Part shown: piece after piece, positions 33,098-40,846 of the stretch | Layout of the letters: each line of letters starts with the position of its first letter | How positions within the stretch are numbered: position 1 is the stretch's first letter | Source: a virus | DNA length: 64,000 bases | Reading direction: 5' to 3' (one strand) | IMG/VR virus record: IMGVR_UViG_3300020173_000008 | Location: 1 to 64,000 of that record | Notes under the pieces: model-generated | Databases searched by the model: none | What the model was told of the DNA's origin: nothing | Seen by the model: only the letters and a program-made list of their open reading frames with translations | Position numbers and translations under genes: made by a program

Positions 33098-33488
33098 CAT
33101 CCTCATCCATTCTCATCAACTCCACCATCTCATTCAGTTTATCCATTCGAATAACTGTTCGATGTGAGTTGTCCATTTCAACAGTCGTCTCTGTGAATGT
33201 ATCGACAAACTCATGGAGTGGATATTCAAGACCAGCGTCACGATATAGAAGTGACTTCACAAGTTCAATGACTAGGGAAAGGTCACGAGAAAAATTTCGT
33301 TCTCCAATATCTACATCATTATCACTCATCATATGAATCATATCCATCACAAGTTTAGAAGACAGTTCTTCACAGAACTCCATATCTTCCTGACGAAGAA
33401 GTTCTTCCTCATTTGGAACGACGACTTTTCTTTTTCGCCACGGTCCTTTTATTACGTTTCCCTCGTTTGGGTTTTGGTTCTCCGTCAT
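33078..33488 (-). CDS. Conserved hypothetical protein
   Basis: 136 residues, acidic. N-terminal NVIKGPWRKRKVVVPNEEEL is a recurrent phage pattern; the rest is helical with DMIHMMSDNDVDIGE. Overlaps the upstream gene by 80 bases in a different frame and the oxygenase by 20. Confidence 0.72.
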   Translation of the reverse strand: MTENQNPNEGNVIKGPWRKRKVVVPNEEELLRQEDMEFCEELSSKLVMDMIHMMSDNDVDIGERNFSRDLSLVIELVKSLLYRDAGLEYPLHEFVDTFTETTVEMDNSHRTVIRMDKLNEMVELMRMDEDDDPEVS

Positions 33489-34044
33489 CTTCTACAACGA
33501 TCCCTCTTTCTTCATTATACATTTCTTGTGTGTAAACCTGTCCCAATAAGGGATAGTATGTTCCAACATCGAACTTTGGTTCACCCTTCTTAGGTCCATA
33601 CCAGTAATACGCTTGTGCGATACAACGATTTTTAATTCTATGTTCTTGATACTCTCCATAGAAACTGTCTACCCAATCTCCAGTGCGAAGGTATGCCTGC
33701 ATATTACTTATATAACCTTCATGGATTTTGAGTTGTGCCTCTGCACCCTTGTCTTTTTGACGAACCTGTTGTCTTGCAGACTTGGCCAAGTCCTGTTGAG
33801 TCTTAATCCACTTCTTGACTTTTGCAGGACTCAATCCGTGTTCGTCTGGTAGATTGCGAAGACTCTCATGAATACTCGACTTACCATAGTTTGGGTTCTT
33901 TGCCGCTCTTGCTTCTCTTGCCTTTGCAAGACGTTCTGCTGCTGCAGCCTTCTGTTCCTCTGTCATAGGTTTACGAGGTTTACGTTTCTTTGGTGCTGTC
34001 CATCCACTGTTGTCAGTCTTGACAGTTACCTTCTTTCTAGGCAT
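33409..34044 (-). CDS. Conserved basic hypothetical protein
   Basis: 211 residues. A Lys/Arg/Ala-rich helical N-terminus (TEEQKAAAAERLAKAREARA), then SIHESLRNLPDEHGLSPAKV, and a C-terminal half with WVDSFYGEYQEHRIKNRCIA conserved in marine T4-like phages as I recall. The last 27 codons overlap the next gene and encode a very basic tail. Nucleic acid binding is likely, not shown. Confidence 0.72.
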   Translation of the reverse strand: MPRKKVTVKTDNSGWTAPKKRKPRKPMTEEQKAAAAERLAKAREARAAKNPNYGKSSIHESLRNLPDEHGLSPAKVKKWIKTQQDLAKSARQQVRQKDKGAEAQLKIHEGYISNMQAYLRTGDWVDSFYGEYQEHRIKNRCIAQAYYWYGPKKGEPKFDVGTYYPLLGQVYTQEMYNEERGIVVEDDGEPKPKRGKRNKRTVAKKKSRRSK

Positions 34045-34047
34045 GGA

Positions 34048-34251
34048 TTAGTATCCCTGTTCTTCCATTCGTTTCTTTAGATCACGTTCTGAACGGCGTT
34101 TTGCGGCAGCCTTTGCCTTACGACGCTTGGTTCCCTTCGACTCATAGAACTCACGTTGTCGTAGTTCATTGAAGAAACCATCTTCTGTTAGTTTCTTCTT
34201 TAGAATACGCATCGCCTTATCGACGTTGTTGTTACGAACTTCAATTCTCAT
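34048..34251 (-). CDS. rpsU: Ribosomal protein bS21 homologue
   Basis: 67 residues: MRIEVRNNNVDKAMRILKKK, then FNELRQREFYESKGTKRRK. This is the complete bS21 pattern with its basic C-terminal helix. bS21 binds the small subunit near the anti-Shine-Dalgarno region and affects initiation. Phage bS21 genes are known in marine phages including those of SAR11. It could bias host ribosomes toward phage messages. Confidence 0.93.
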   Translation of the reverse strand: MRIEVRNNNVDKAMRILKKKLTEDGFFNELRQREFYESKGTKRRKAKAAAKRRSERDLKKRMEEQGY

Positions 34252-34252
34252 G

Positions 34253-34627
34253 TTATTTCCCTAGTCCTTGGTTATACGCCTCATTCTCTAGACGGCGTTG
34301 CATTTCTGCGTTTCTCTGTGCAACACCTTTTTGACATGCGGCATATGCACCCTCATTACTCTTATAGTCTGAACAGACATCTGCACCAACTTCTTTGTAG
34401 ATGACAGTCTGTTTCTGATCCATACTCTGACCAACTGAACTACCAGCAACTGCACCAATTAGAGTGCCGACACCAGTTGCAATCAGTCTACCACTACCAC
34501 CACCGACTTGACTTCCTAGAAGTCCACCAGCACCAGCACCGATAAGTGTTCCACCAGTTTGATTGTTCATCTGACAAGCAGTTAGACTTGCAAGAAGAAC
34601 ACCCGATACTACAATCGACTTAAGCAT
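34253..34627 (-). CDS. Lipoprotein with glycine-zipper 2TM domain
   Basis: 124 residues from ATG 34627 (MLKSIVVSGVLLASLTACQM): signal peptide with lipobox LTAC. Gly-rich GGTLIGAGAGGLLGSQVGGG and IATGVGTLIGAVAGSSVGQS form two glycine-zipper helices (17 kDa antigen type). The Cys pair in the C-terminal part (DVCSDY, AACQKG) may be bonded. Likely inserted in the envelope; role unknown. Confidence 0.82.
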   Translation of the reverse strand: MLKSIVVSGVLLASLTACQMNNQTGGTLIGAGAGGLLGSQVGGGSGRLIATGVGTLIGAVAGSSVGQSMDQKQTVIYKEVGADVCSDYKSNEGAYAACQKGVAQRNAEMQRRLENEAYNQGLGK

Positions 34628-35015
34628 TTGCTTCTCCTTCTTCTGAGTAGTATACATTCTTTAGTTCAAATAAGTCAATGCACTTTTGGCATCCACTACA
34701 AGGTTTCGACAAACCAGTAATCCATTTACGATTTGTCTTGTTTCTCTTTGCCCTCACAATATATAGTTCACACTTCGACAGGTCGTCAACATCGACAGAC
34801 TTGAGTGCATTCTTGATTGCATGGACTTCTGCATGAAAGAAGACAGCATGATTGTTCTTACAGAACTGAGCCTGAAAGGGATGTGTCTTCTTATGATTAT
34901 ATCCGTAGGAAATGACTTTACCCTTGCGTACCACGGCGGCAGCAATTCTTGCACCACGGACAGGTTCTACTGACTGTGCAAGTCGAAAAGTCTCATCGAA
35001 GATTTCAGAGTTCAC
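34620..35015 (-). CDS. Zinc-dependent deaminase (cytidine/dCMP type)
   Basis: 131 residues. FHAEVHAIKNAL and KPCSGCQKCIDLF supply His-Glu and two Cys of the deaminase zinc site. I prefer the GTG at 35015 (NSEIFDETF), which has GAGGTGAGG upstream; an ATG at 35078 lies inside the preceding gene. Different from the dCMP deaminase at 8243; it could act on a base in RNA or on a free nucleoside. Confidence 0.75.
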   Translation of the reverse strand: MNSEIFDETFRLAQSVEPVRGARIAAAVVRKGKVISYGYNHKKTHPFQAQFCKNNHAVFFHAEVHAIKNALKSVDVDDLSKCELYIVRAKRNKTNRKWITGLSKPCSGCQKCIDLFELKNVYYSEEGEANA

Positions 35016-35022
35016 CCTCACC

Positions 35023-35343
35023 TCACCAGCCTGGTGCACCGTAGACTCTGTCTTTCCTATAAGCCACACTCCAGTCAAGTCCCATTGCAGGACAGATGAA
35101 AACGGTATCAGGTAATCCGTTATTATCTATCTCACCTGCCTCACCAGAGATAAAGAAATGACCTGACTTCTCTGGAAATGCCTTACATAGAATCTGGGTG
35201 ATACGAATATCCTTTTCCCTTGCCTTTGCAAGATCAAGACATGCGTCACGCAACCACGCTTCCATAGTCGGGTCAATGTTCTTCTGATTGAGACATTGAC
35301 GGATTAGGTATTCTGCGTTATTGATGAAATCCTGTGTGTTCAT
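35023..35343 (-). CDS. Conserved hypothetical protein
   Basis: 106 residues: helical N-terminus (FINNAEYLIRQCLNQKNIDP), then DTVFICPAMGLDWSVAYRKD, conserved in marine phages as far as I recall. No enzyme motif. Confidence 0.68.
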   Translation of the reverse strand: MNTQDFINNAEYLIRQCLNQKNIDPTMEAWLRDACLDLAKAREKDIRITQILCKAFPEKSGHFFISGEAGEIDNNGLPDTVFICPAMGLDWSVAYRKDRVYGAPGW

Positions 35344-35352
35344 TATTCAACC

Positions 35353-35532
35353 TCACTCATCTACTTCTCGCTCCCAAAAACGACAATAAAAATGATCACC
35401 GCATGAATCTATTTCATGCTGTGGATAACCATTCTCAACAAGCCATTTCTCTGTATCCTTGATACCTTCTGGCAATTCTTTTGGAAATCCATACTTCCAA
35501 CCAGAAGGTGGATCAATAATTAAAATCTTCAT
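35353..35532 (-). CDS. Small hypothetical protein
   Basis: 59 residues from ATG 35532: MKILIIDPPSGWKYGFPKEL, then IDSCGDHFYCRFW. The ATG overlaps the upstream stop (ATGA), with AGGCGAGG upstream. No family recognised. Confidence 0.68.
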   Translation of the reverse strand: MKILIIDPPSGWKYGFPKELPEGIKDTEKWLVENGYPQHEIDSCGDHFYCRFWEREVDE

Positions 35533-35660
35533 CCTCGCCTCATCTTTGCAACTTCTTCAGCAGACTTCTTGTTACGAATCGGCACTGCATTGGATTTATG
35601 CATCTGGGCAATACCGATAATCTCTGTGCCGGTATAGACCTTCTCTTCTTTCTTTGCCAT
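35529..35660 (-). CDS. Small conserved protein
   Basis: 43 residues from ATG 35660: MAKKEEKVYTGTEIIGIAQM, then HKSNAVPIRNKKSAEEVAKM. A pattern I recall in marine T4-like phages. The same frame is open upstream through both tRNA genes to 35969, but the short product is the better supported gene. Confidence 0.72.
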   Translation of the reverse strand: MAKKEEKVYTGTEIIGIAQMHKSNAVPIRNKKSAEEVAKMRRG

Positions 35661-35676
35661 CGTAGGATTGTAGAAT

Positions 35677-35753
35677 TGGTCGGAGCGAGAGGATTCGAAC
35701 CTCTGATCTCCACATCCCAAATGTGGCGGATTACCAGACTTTCCTACGCTCCG
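35677..35753 (-). tRNA. tRNA-Pro (anticodon TGG)
   Basis: 77 bases with CCA. Acceptor CGGAGCG / CGCTCCG; anticodon arm CCACA-TTTGGGA-TGTGG; T-arm AGAGG-TTCGAAT-CCTCT. Canonical. Confidence 0.97.
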
Positions 35754-35758
35754 TTTGT

Positions 35759-35836
35759 TGGCGCTCTCGACAGGACTCGAACCTGTGACCCACGGTTTAG
35801 AAGACCGTTGCTCTATTCCAGCTGAGCTACGAGAGC
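35759..35836 (-). tRNA. tRNA-Arg (anticodon TCT)
   Basis: 78 bases with CCA. Acceptor GCTCTCG / CGAGAGC; anticodon arm ACGGT-CTTCTAA-ACCGT; T-arm ACAGG-TTCGAGT-CCTGT. Five bases upstream of tRNA-Pro. Reads AGA, a codon common in AT-rich phage genes. Confidence 0.97.
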
Positions 35837-35969
35837 CTACCCCCATGCGTTTGAGGAACTTCTCATGTTCCTTCTCTGACGCAATTAGGGACTTAGATTT
35901 CTTGGATTTCTTACGCTTCTTCGTATTCGTAGTCGAATAGTAAGAAGGCAATAGATGCATTCCACTCAT
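35837..35969 (-). CDS. Short basic ORF running into tRNA-Arg without a stop
   Basis: About 44 codons from ATG 35969: MSGMHLLPSYYSTTNTKKRK, then EKEHEKFLKRMGVG. It resembles small 'SYYSTTNTKKRK' proteins of marine T4-like phages and lies behind a promoter at 35977-36005, so translation is likely. There is no stop before tRNA-Arg; the frame continues through both tRNAs into the gene ending at 35529 (146 codons in all). After tRNA processing the message would lack a stop codon. Confidence 0.55.
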
Positions 35970-35976
35970 ATGAATA

Positions 35977-36005
35977 ACAATATACTAGTTGGAGGGATTT
36001 GTCAA
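35977..36005 (-). promoter_or_regulatory. Promoter for the short ORF and tRNA-Arg/tRNA-Pro
   Basis: TTGACA (36005-36000), 17 bases, TATTGT (35982-35977). Confidence 0.7.
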
Positions 36006-36232
36006 GATACTTTGTTAGTCTCGTTAACACTCTTAGCAATGATGTCAGAAATTAGGATAAGTTCCTTCTCACCATTCTCATCAGTCTTGGTCCAAATGTA
36101 ACCTTCCTTCTCTAAATTAGAGAGTAGGGCTTCAATCACATCAGTCAAGTCGTTGCGTGTTGACCAGCGACCAGCATAGTATGCTCCAGCAATACATGCA
36201 ACTGCGATTAGTGTGTGAGTTAGTACGTCCAT
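36002..36232 (-). CDS. Small membrane-anchored hypothetical protein
   Basis: 76 residues: MDVLTHTLIAVACIAGAYYA forms a transmembrane anchor, followed by a cytoplasmic helical domain (DLTDVIEALLSNLEKEGYI). Conserved in marine T4-like phages as I recall. Own promoter and GAGG ribosome site. Confidence 0.72.
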   Translation of the reverse strand: MDVLTHTLIAVACIAGAYYAGRWSTRNDLTDVIEALLSNLEKEGYIWTKTDENGEKELILISDIIAKSVNETNKVS

Positions 36233-36261
36233 AAGTAACCTCTATCCGATTCTACATACCC

Positions 36262-36290
36262 AATATACACTATTTAGAAAGGTTTGTCAA
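36262..36290 (-). promoter_or_regulatory. Promoter for the small membrane protein gene
   Basis: TTGACA (36290-36285), 17 bases, TATATT (36267-36262), overlapping the 3' end of the upstream gene. Confidence 0.75.
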
Positions 36291-36926
36291 GGAATATCCT
36301 ACACGAATATCAGATAAATATCCACTAGCATCGTATCTCTCAGGATGCTCATTAGGAAAGTCAGGTTCTACACCATCACTCTCCCATACTGGGTATAGAG
36401 TGTATCCAATAGGTTTATCGTGAAAGATATCGTTTCCTGTTCGTAGGTGTACCTCAATAACCTTATCACCAATCATTTCTATATTAAGGTTTTTGACACC
36501 TTCAAGTTCATTCATCCAATTTGGCAGTATAAATTCTCTATTCCAAGTCTTTGTCCAACTCTTGAAACGAACAAGGTTTTCTTTGTTAGATTCACCGACA
36601 ATGGTACAGAATGGTTTCCAGTAACCAGCACTTCTCTCAAAGTCAACACTTTTGTGAGTACCTTTGAATGTCTCACACCAGAAATGGCCTGGGGGAACAA
36701 GTGCATGTTCTTCCATTTCTTTTGCCTGTGATATGTCTATGTGAATTATTTTTGCACCAAGACCCATTCCATACAGATTGTAGATGGGTCGTATGATGTA
36801 GTCACCAGACTTTGTAATTGGAATACAAGCTGGTCCTGCATCGTGTCCAAACTTCAGTGCAATTTCAAGTTTGTTGAATATCCACCTGTGTTGTGGATAC
36901 TCTTTCCATGCGTCATCATCGTCCAT
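36270..36926 (-). CDS. Conserved phage hypothetical protein
   Basis: 218 residues beginning MDDDDAWKEYPQHRWIFNKL, then GHDAGPACIPITKSGDYIIR and PIYNLYGMG. The order suggests an ATP-grasp-like or ligase-like binding domain but no complete motif set is seen. Conserved in marine T4-like phages in my recollection. Follows the phosphate permease by 8 bases, so probably in the same message. Confidence 0.7.
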   Translation of the reverse strand: MDDDDAWKEYPQHRWIFNKLEIALKFGHDAGPACIPITKSGDYIIRPIYNLYGMGLGAKIIHIDISQAKEMEEHALVPPGHFWCETFKGTHKSVDFERSAGYWKPFCTIVGESNKENLVRFKSWTKTWNREFILPNWMNELEGVKNLNIEMIGDKVIEVHLRTGNDIFHDKPIGYTLYPVWESDGVEPDFPNEHPERYDASGYLSDIRVGYSLTNLSK

Positions 36927-36934
36927 AAAGTTAT

Positions 36935-37894
36935 TTAGTAACCGTTTGGAATAATAATGTAGTGAATGAACAGAACGATACCCACACTCGCACCAAGACC
37001 AATCATCATCTTCATAAAATCTCTAGTCACAAGAGGGAATACCTGTTTCATTTTGGTATTATAAACTGTGGCAATCGCAAGTTCTCGTCCTGTCAGTAGT
37101 CCAACAAATACCCATGTAGTTGACATTGGAATAGAGTTGAGTTCCTTGAAGAAATATAGGATGACAAAGTACACAAGGTCAATCAAAGTAGCAGATCGAA
37201 TATATCGTGTTGTCTGTTTCTCCAGAACAATGTTCTGAATCTTACCACCACCCTCTCTAAACATAAATCCAAGAAGAACTATAAAGACAAAACTGATCAT
37301 AATCATCATGTCCCACGATACTTGTCTTGGCAGAAACACGGCGATGTTTGCCATATCGTGACTCAACCAAGTCCACCAGAGAAGTCCAGTTGTACACCAC
37401 TGAGCAACTCTCCAATATGGGCGTGACCAGTGATCGCCGATTGGTTTCTTCTCATTGATTACTCGACTGATAATGTGCCAGAGTGCATATGCAGCAACAG
37501 CAGCAATCGCATAACCCATGATAGATTTCATGAGCATCTTTTCAAGTACGAATGTAGAAGCAAATGCTGAGAGAACAAGGAATGATGTAGAGACAGGGAC
37601 ACCCACACGAGTCAGAAGTAAAAGGATTGCTGGAGCCGCAGCATGATACCATTGTATCTCTTGAAACGGTATCTTAGTCAATCGTCCATACGATATGTCA
37701 CCTCCGTGCATATACCAACCAAACCAAAGAGCCCATAATAAAACCGCCGAAGCGGTTAACCAAAGAATCTTCCAATTAAAGCGTTCGTTGTTAGATGCAA
37801 TCCAAGTACCAAGTGTCTGTACTGAATCGTTGGCGATAACTGAGTATGCGGCAAGTAAGAATCCAATTACCATCCAAAGTGTGAGTTGGTCCAT
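36935..37894 (-). CDS. PiT-family inorganic phosphate transporter
   Basis: 319 residues, about nine hydrophobic helices. The two inverted-repeat signatures of the PiT/PHO4 family are present: ANDSVQTLGT (residues 21-30) and SHDMANIAVFLPR (178-190), each followed by a gating segment (GVPVSTSF about 98-105 and IPMSTTWVFVGLLTG near the end). It should carry phosphate with a cation across the inner membrane. Shorter than E. coli PitA (499) because the central loop is missing. AGGAG precedes the ATG. A pho-box-like repeat lies just upstream. Rare in phages. Confidence 0.88.
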   Translation of the reverse strand: MDQLTLWMVIGFLLAAYSVIANDSVQTLGTWIASNNERFNWKILWLTASAVLLWALWFGWYMHGGDISYGRLTKIPFQEIQWYHAAAPAILLLLTRVGVPVSTSFLVLSAFASTFVLEKMLMKSIMGYAIAAVAAYALWHIISRVINEKKPIGDHWSRPYWRVAQWCTTGLLWWTWLSHDMANIAVFLPRQVSWDMMIMISFVFIVLLGFMFREGGGKIQNIVLEKQTTRYIRSATLIDLVYFVILYFFKELNSIPMSTTWVFVGLLTGRELAIATVYNTKMKQVFPLVTRDFMKMMIGLGASVGIVLFIHYIIIPNGY

Positions 37895-37935
37895 GTGTGT
37901 CTCCTATAACATTATGTATATCGAATTTTTGAATT

Positions 37936-37953
37936 GTAACAAAAATTTAACAA
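37936..37953 (-). promoter_or_regulatory. Candidate PHO box upstream of the PiT gene
   Basis: Minus strand TTGTTAA-ATTT-TTGTTAC: two 7-base direct repeats with a 4-base spacer, the geometry of PhoB sites (CTGTCAT-N4-CTGTCAT). A TATACA -10-like element (37920-37915) follows 15 bases later, slightly farther than usual. The region is AT-rich, so chance is possible. A hairpin AATTTTTG/CAAAAATT overlaps. Confidence 0.35.
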
Positions 37954-37962
37954 AAAAACAAG

Positions 37963-40041
37963 TCACTTCGTGGTAGCAATGAACACACCATTCCAATCTT
38001 CGGGTAGAGGCTGGGTCTTCATGAATTCACAACGTTCAATCCACATATCGTAATATCCCTGCATCTTACCATCAAACTCATTGTACAGATCATTACACCA
38101 TTTGATTGCAAGGTCAAACTGCTGATTCTTGTAGAGTTCATGCATCTTCTCATGTTGATTTTCTGCCATACCCCAATTTGTGTTCTTCATCATATAATCC
38201 ATATCACTCAGCACTGTATAGATACGAATACCCACAGACTTACCCTTAACGGCAAGTTCATCTACCTTAAGATAGAAGAAGTCGTCCTTGGTCTTATCAT
38301 AGGTTGCCTCACCTACGAGTAACAGACATCCATACTCTTTACACTTGGATTCTATACGAGCAGCAGTTGATACCGCATCACCTAGAACATCATACGAATG
38401 ACGTTTGGTACTTCCCATCTCTCCAAGGTAACCAAGGCCAGTATTAATACCGGCACCCATACCGACAGGAGGACGACCTTCAGAAGTGATTTTTTCATTG
38501 AATTTCTCCACTGCATCCAACATGAGTAGACCTGTCTTAACTGCACTCTTTGGATGGTCTGGATCATCAATAGGGGCATTGTGAACGTGCATAGATGCAT
38601 CACCGATATACTTGATCACCATACCGTCAGCATCAAGAATTGGTTGAGTGATTGCGTCCATGTACCCATTCATGATTTCAGTCAATCCCTTAACATCGTC
38701 ACCGAATGATTCACCAAGAGGTGTGAACCCTCGTAGGTCTGAGAAGCAAATAGAAATCTCCTTCTTCATACCATCCTTGATGAGTGCAGGGTTCTCTTGC
38801 AGTAGACGAACCACAGTTGGGGATGCATATCCTGCAAACTGTTTCTTGATTTCCATCTTCTGTTTGTATTCAGACATGAACCGCATGAACGCAGCAATGG
38901 CCCAAACGAAAAACATACCAAGTGCTGGATAGGACCAATCAATAAGATATCCTTGACCGAACAGATAGGAACTGGTAAAGAACGAACCAACAATTAGCAC
39001 TGGTGCAATCAAACTTACGAACCAAGGAAACACCAGAACGACAACAGCAAGAATTGCACCACCGATTGCAACTGCACCAATCTCTGCAAAGTCAGACCAC
39101 CAAGGACGAGAGATATTTGTCCCTGTCATCATCGTTGCAATGGATGTGGCGATAACATCGTGTCCCTGTAGAACACCAACAGGAGTTGCAACAGGGTTGT
39201 CGATACCAGATGCAGTTGGGGATAGAATTACAATCTTACCTTGCACAAATGGTTCTTCTGCATTTGGATCAATATCTGCAAGACTCATTGTTTTGGTTTT
39301 GTATTGGAAGTCAATCCAGATGGACCCATTTGCGTCCGTGATGATTTTAGAGAACTTGGGAATACGAAGTGCCTCGACACCAGCCTCACCACTTGCCTTC
39401 ATCTGGTAGGATGGGTCACCCGCTGCAACTCGTAGAGTTTCTAGTGAGATGGATGGAAATAGTTGGTTATTGATTTGCACCACAAGGGGAAGTCTACGAA
39501 GGACACCATCTGCCTCTGGTGGACTACTCATCATACCCACACCAGCTGCAGCATTACCGATTACTTTAACTGGTCCGACAGCAGAATTGTATTCGTAAAT
39601 CCAGTTTGTCCAAGGTGGGTCTTCTCCATTACCACCAATGACTGCAACACCTCTAGGAACTGGATTACCCTTTGCCTCGTTGGCGGGTATCTGACCGATA
39701 ACTACAGGTAAGGCAACAATTGATTTAGCAAAATCCAAATCCTTACCACCACGGTCTGGTTGTGAAAATAGAATAGGCATGACAACCATACCAGCACCAG
39801 ACTGAAAGAGTTTAATCAACTCTTCCTGCATGATTTCTCTGGGCCATGGCCATTGACCATTCTTATCCATCGTCTTGTTGTCAATCTCGACAGTAACGAT
39901 GTCTTCCAGAATTACAGTCTCTTGATTTTGTTGGTGAACGTCCAGTGCTTTCATTCGCACTGTCTCTAAAATCCAAGGATCAGAATATCTCAATCCCACT
40001 ACAGATAATAATAAAACTAATGTTACAATCCACTTTTTCAT
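37963..40041 (-). CDS. CHASE2-transmembrane class III nucleotide cyclase
   Basis: 692 residues. An N-terminal signal anchor (1-18) is followed by a periplasmic CHASE2 sensor (about 25-310), three hydrophobic helices (about 318-388), and a class III cyclase domain (about 425-610). Metal Asp435 (FSDLRGF) and Asp481 (YIGDAS), base-specifying Lys478 and Asp551 (SYDVLGD) and transition-state Arg562 are present; Lys plus Asp points to ATP, hence cAMP. The transition-state Asn is replaced by Ser558. About 80 C-terminal residues extend beyond. It ends the curli-like gene row, one base after the second curlin-repeat gene. Confidence 0.9.
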   Translation of the reverse strand: MKKWIVTLVLLLSVVGLRYSDPWILETVRMKALDVHQQNQETVILEDIVTVEIDNKTMDKNGQWPWPREIMQEELIKLFQSGAGMVVMPILFSQPDRGGKDLDFAKSIVALPVVIGQIPANEAKGNPVPRGVAVIGGNGEDPPWTNWIYEYNSAVGPVKVIGNAAAGVGMMSSPPEADGVLRRLPLVVQINNQLFPSISLETLRVAAGDPSYQMKASGEAGVEALRIPKFSKIITDANGSIWIDFQYKTKTMSLADIDPNAEEPFVQGKIVILSPTASGIDNPVATPVGVLQGHDVIATSIATMMTGTNISRPWWSDFAEIGAVAIGGAILAVVVLVFPWFVSLIAPVLIVGSFFTSSYLFGQGYLIDWSYPALGMFFVWAIAAFMRFMSEYKQKMEIKKQFAGYASPTVVRLLQENPALIKDGMKKEISICFSDLRGFTPLGESFGDDVKGLTEIMNGYMDAITQPILDADGMVIKYIGDASMHVHNAPIDDPDHPKSAVKTGLLMLDAVEKFNEKITSEGRPPVGMGAGINTGLGYLGEMGSTKRHSYDVLGDAVSTAARIESKCKEYGCLLLVGEATYDKTKDDFFYLKVDELAVKGKSVGIRIYTVLSDMDYMMKNTNWGMAENQHEKMHELYKNQQFDLAIKWCNDLYNEFDGKMQGYYDMWIERCEFMKTQPLPEDWNGVFIATTK

Positions 40042-40042
40042 C

Positions 40043-40846
40043 TTACTGTCCTTGTGTTACTGATACAGAGCATCCTCCAGAGGTCTGACAGTCTTGTGTC
40101 AAACTATATGATTGTGCGGTAGTACCTTGTTGCAACATATATAGGTTTGTTGCATACGAACCACCTATCGTAACTGTAGCACTGTGAGTTGCACTTCCCT
40201 TTTGTATCATATCAACATCATTATTAGAATTGTTGATGGTTAAGTTAAGTGTTTTATCTTGGTTACTTTCCTGTCTCGTATAAACATCATTATTACTACC
40301 ATAGATATTTGTAATGTTTGAATGTTCGTGTCCTGAGTTATTTGATCGTTGGCTTCCCAAAAACGTATTGTTAGAACCATGAATATCTAATCTTGTAAAA
40401 TGCCCACCATATTCATAATCATCTATACTATGTAGTGTTCCGTCAGCATCAACTCTGTATCCTTGATAAAAGTCAACATCATTAGAATTGCCTGCTATGT
40501 GAAACTCAAACTTATCACCGCCACATGGAGATTGATTACAGGTCTGTGTAACATTTAGATTGTTGCTGTCACCATCCAAGTCACCACCCCATGATGCACC
40601 ACTACCCCATGCTGAGGTATATCCAACATAACTATTGTCACCTTTTTGGTCAATGTCTACTGTATTACTCGTACCACCAAAACTAAAGTTTACCTCGTTG
40701 TTACTACCCTCTACAGAGACAGCAATGCTGTTTGAGTTACCACTGGTAACCTGTTCAATAGTTACCGCATTGTCTGCGAGTGCTTCAGTTCTGATTAATA
40801 ATAATGAGAGAATCAGAAGCGTTTTCTTGGGTATGGAGTGTAACAT
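40043..40846 (-). CDS. Curlin-repeat secreted protein (CsgA/CsgB-like) 2
   Basis: 267 residues. A signal peptide (to about ALADN, residue 25) is followed by repeats built on G-x-x-N-x-hydrophobic-x-hydrophobic-x-Q, such as VEGSNNEVNFSFGG, GTSNTVDIDQKGDN, DGDSNNLNVTQ, HGSNNTFLGSQ and NSNNDVDMIQKG. This is the curlin pattern that folds into an amyloid beta solenoid. Four Cys occur (QTCNQSPC, QDCQTSGGC), unusual for curlin. Overlaps the FecR gene by 62 bases. Confidence 0.8.
   Translation of the reverse strand: MLHSIPKKTLLILSLLLIRTEALADNAVTIEQVTSGNSNSIAVSVEGSNNEVNFSFGGTSNTVDIDQKGDNSYVGYTSAWGSGASWGGDLDGDSNNLNVTQTCNQSPCGGDKFEFHIAGNSNDVDFYQGYRVDADGTLHSIDDYEYGGHFTRLDIHGSNNTFLGSQRSNNSGHEHSNITNIYGSNNDVYTRQESNQDKTLNLTINNSNNDVDMIQKGSATHSATVTIGGSYATNLYMLQQGTTAQSYSLTQDCQTSGGCSVSVTQGQ

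Noticed and set aside
35529-35969. Single 146-residue protein across the two tRNA genes
   Set aside because: The middle part is translated tRNA sequence; two short genes and two tRNAs explain the segment better. Kept as a finding because of the missing stop.
37924-37947. AATTTTTG/CAAAAATT palindrome upstream of the phosphate permease as a terminator
   Set aside because: It is an AT-only stem with no U-tract in the right place, and it overlaps the pho-box-like repeat.
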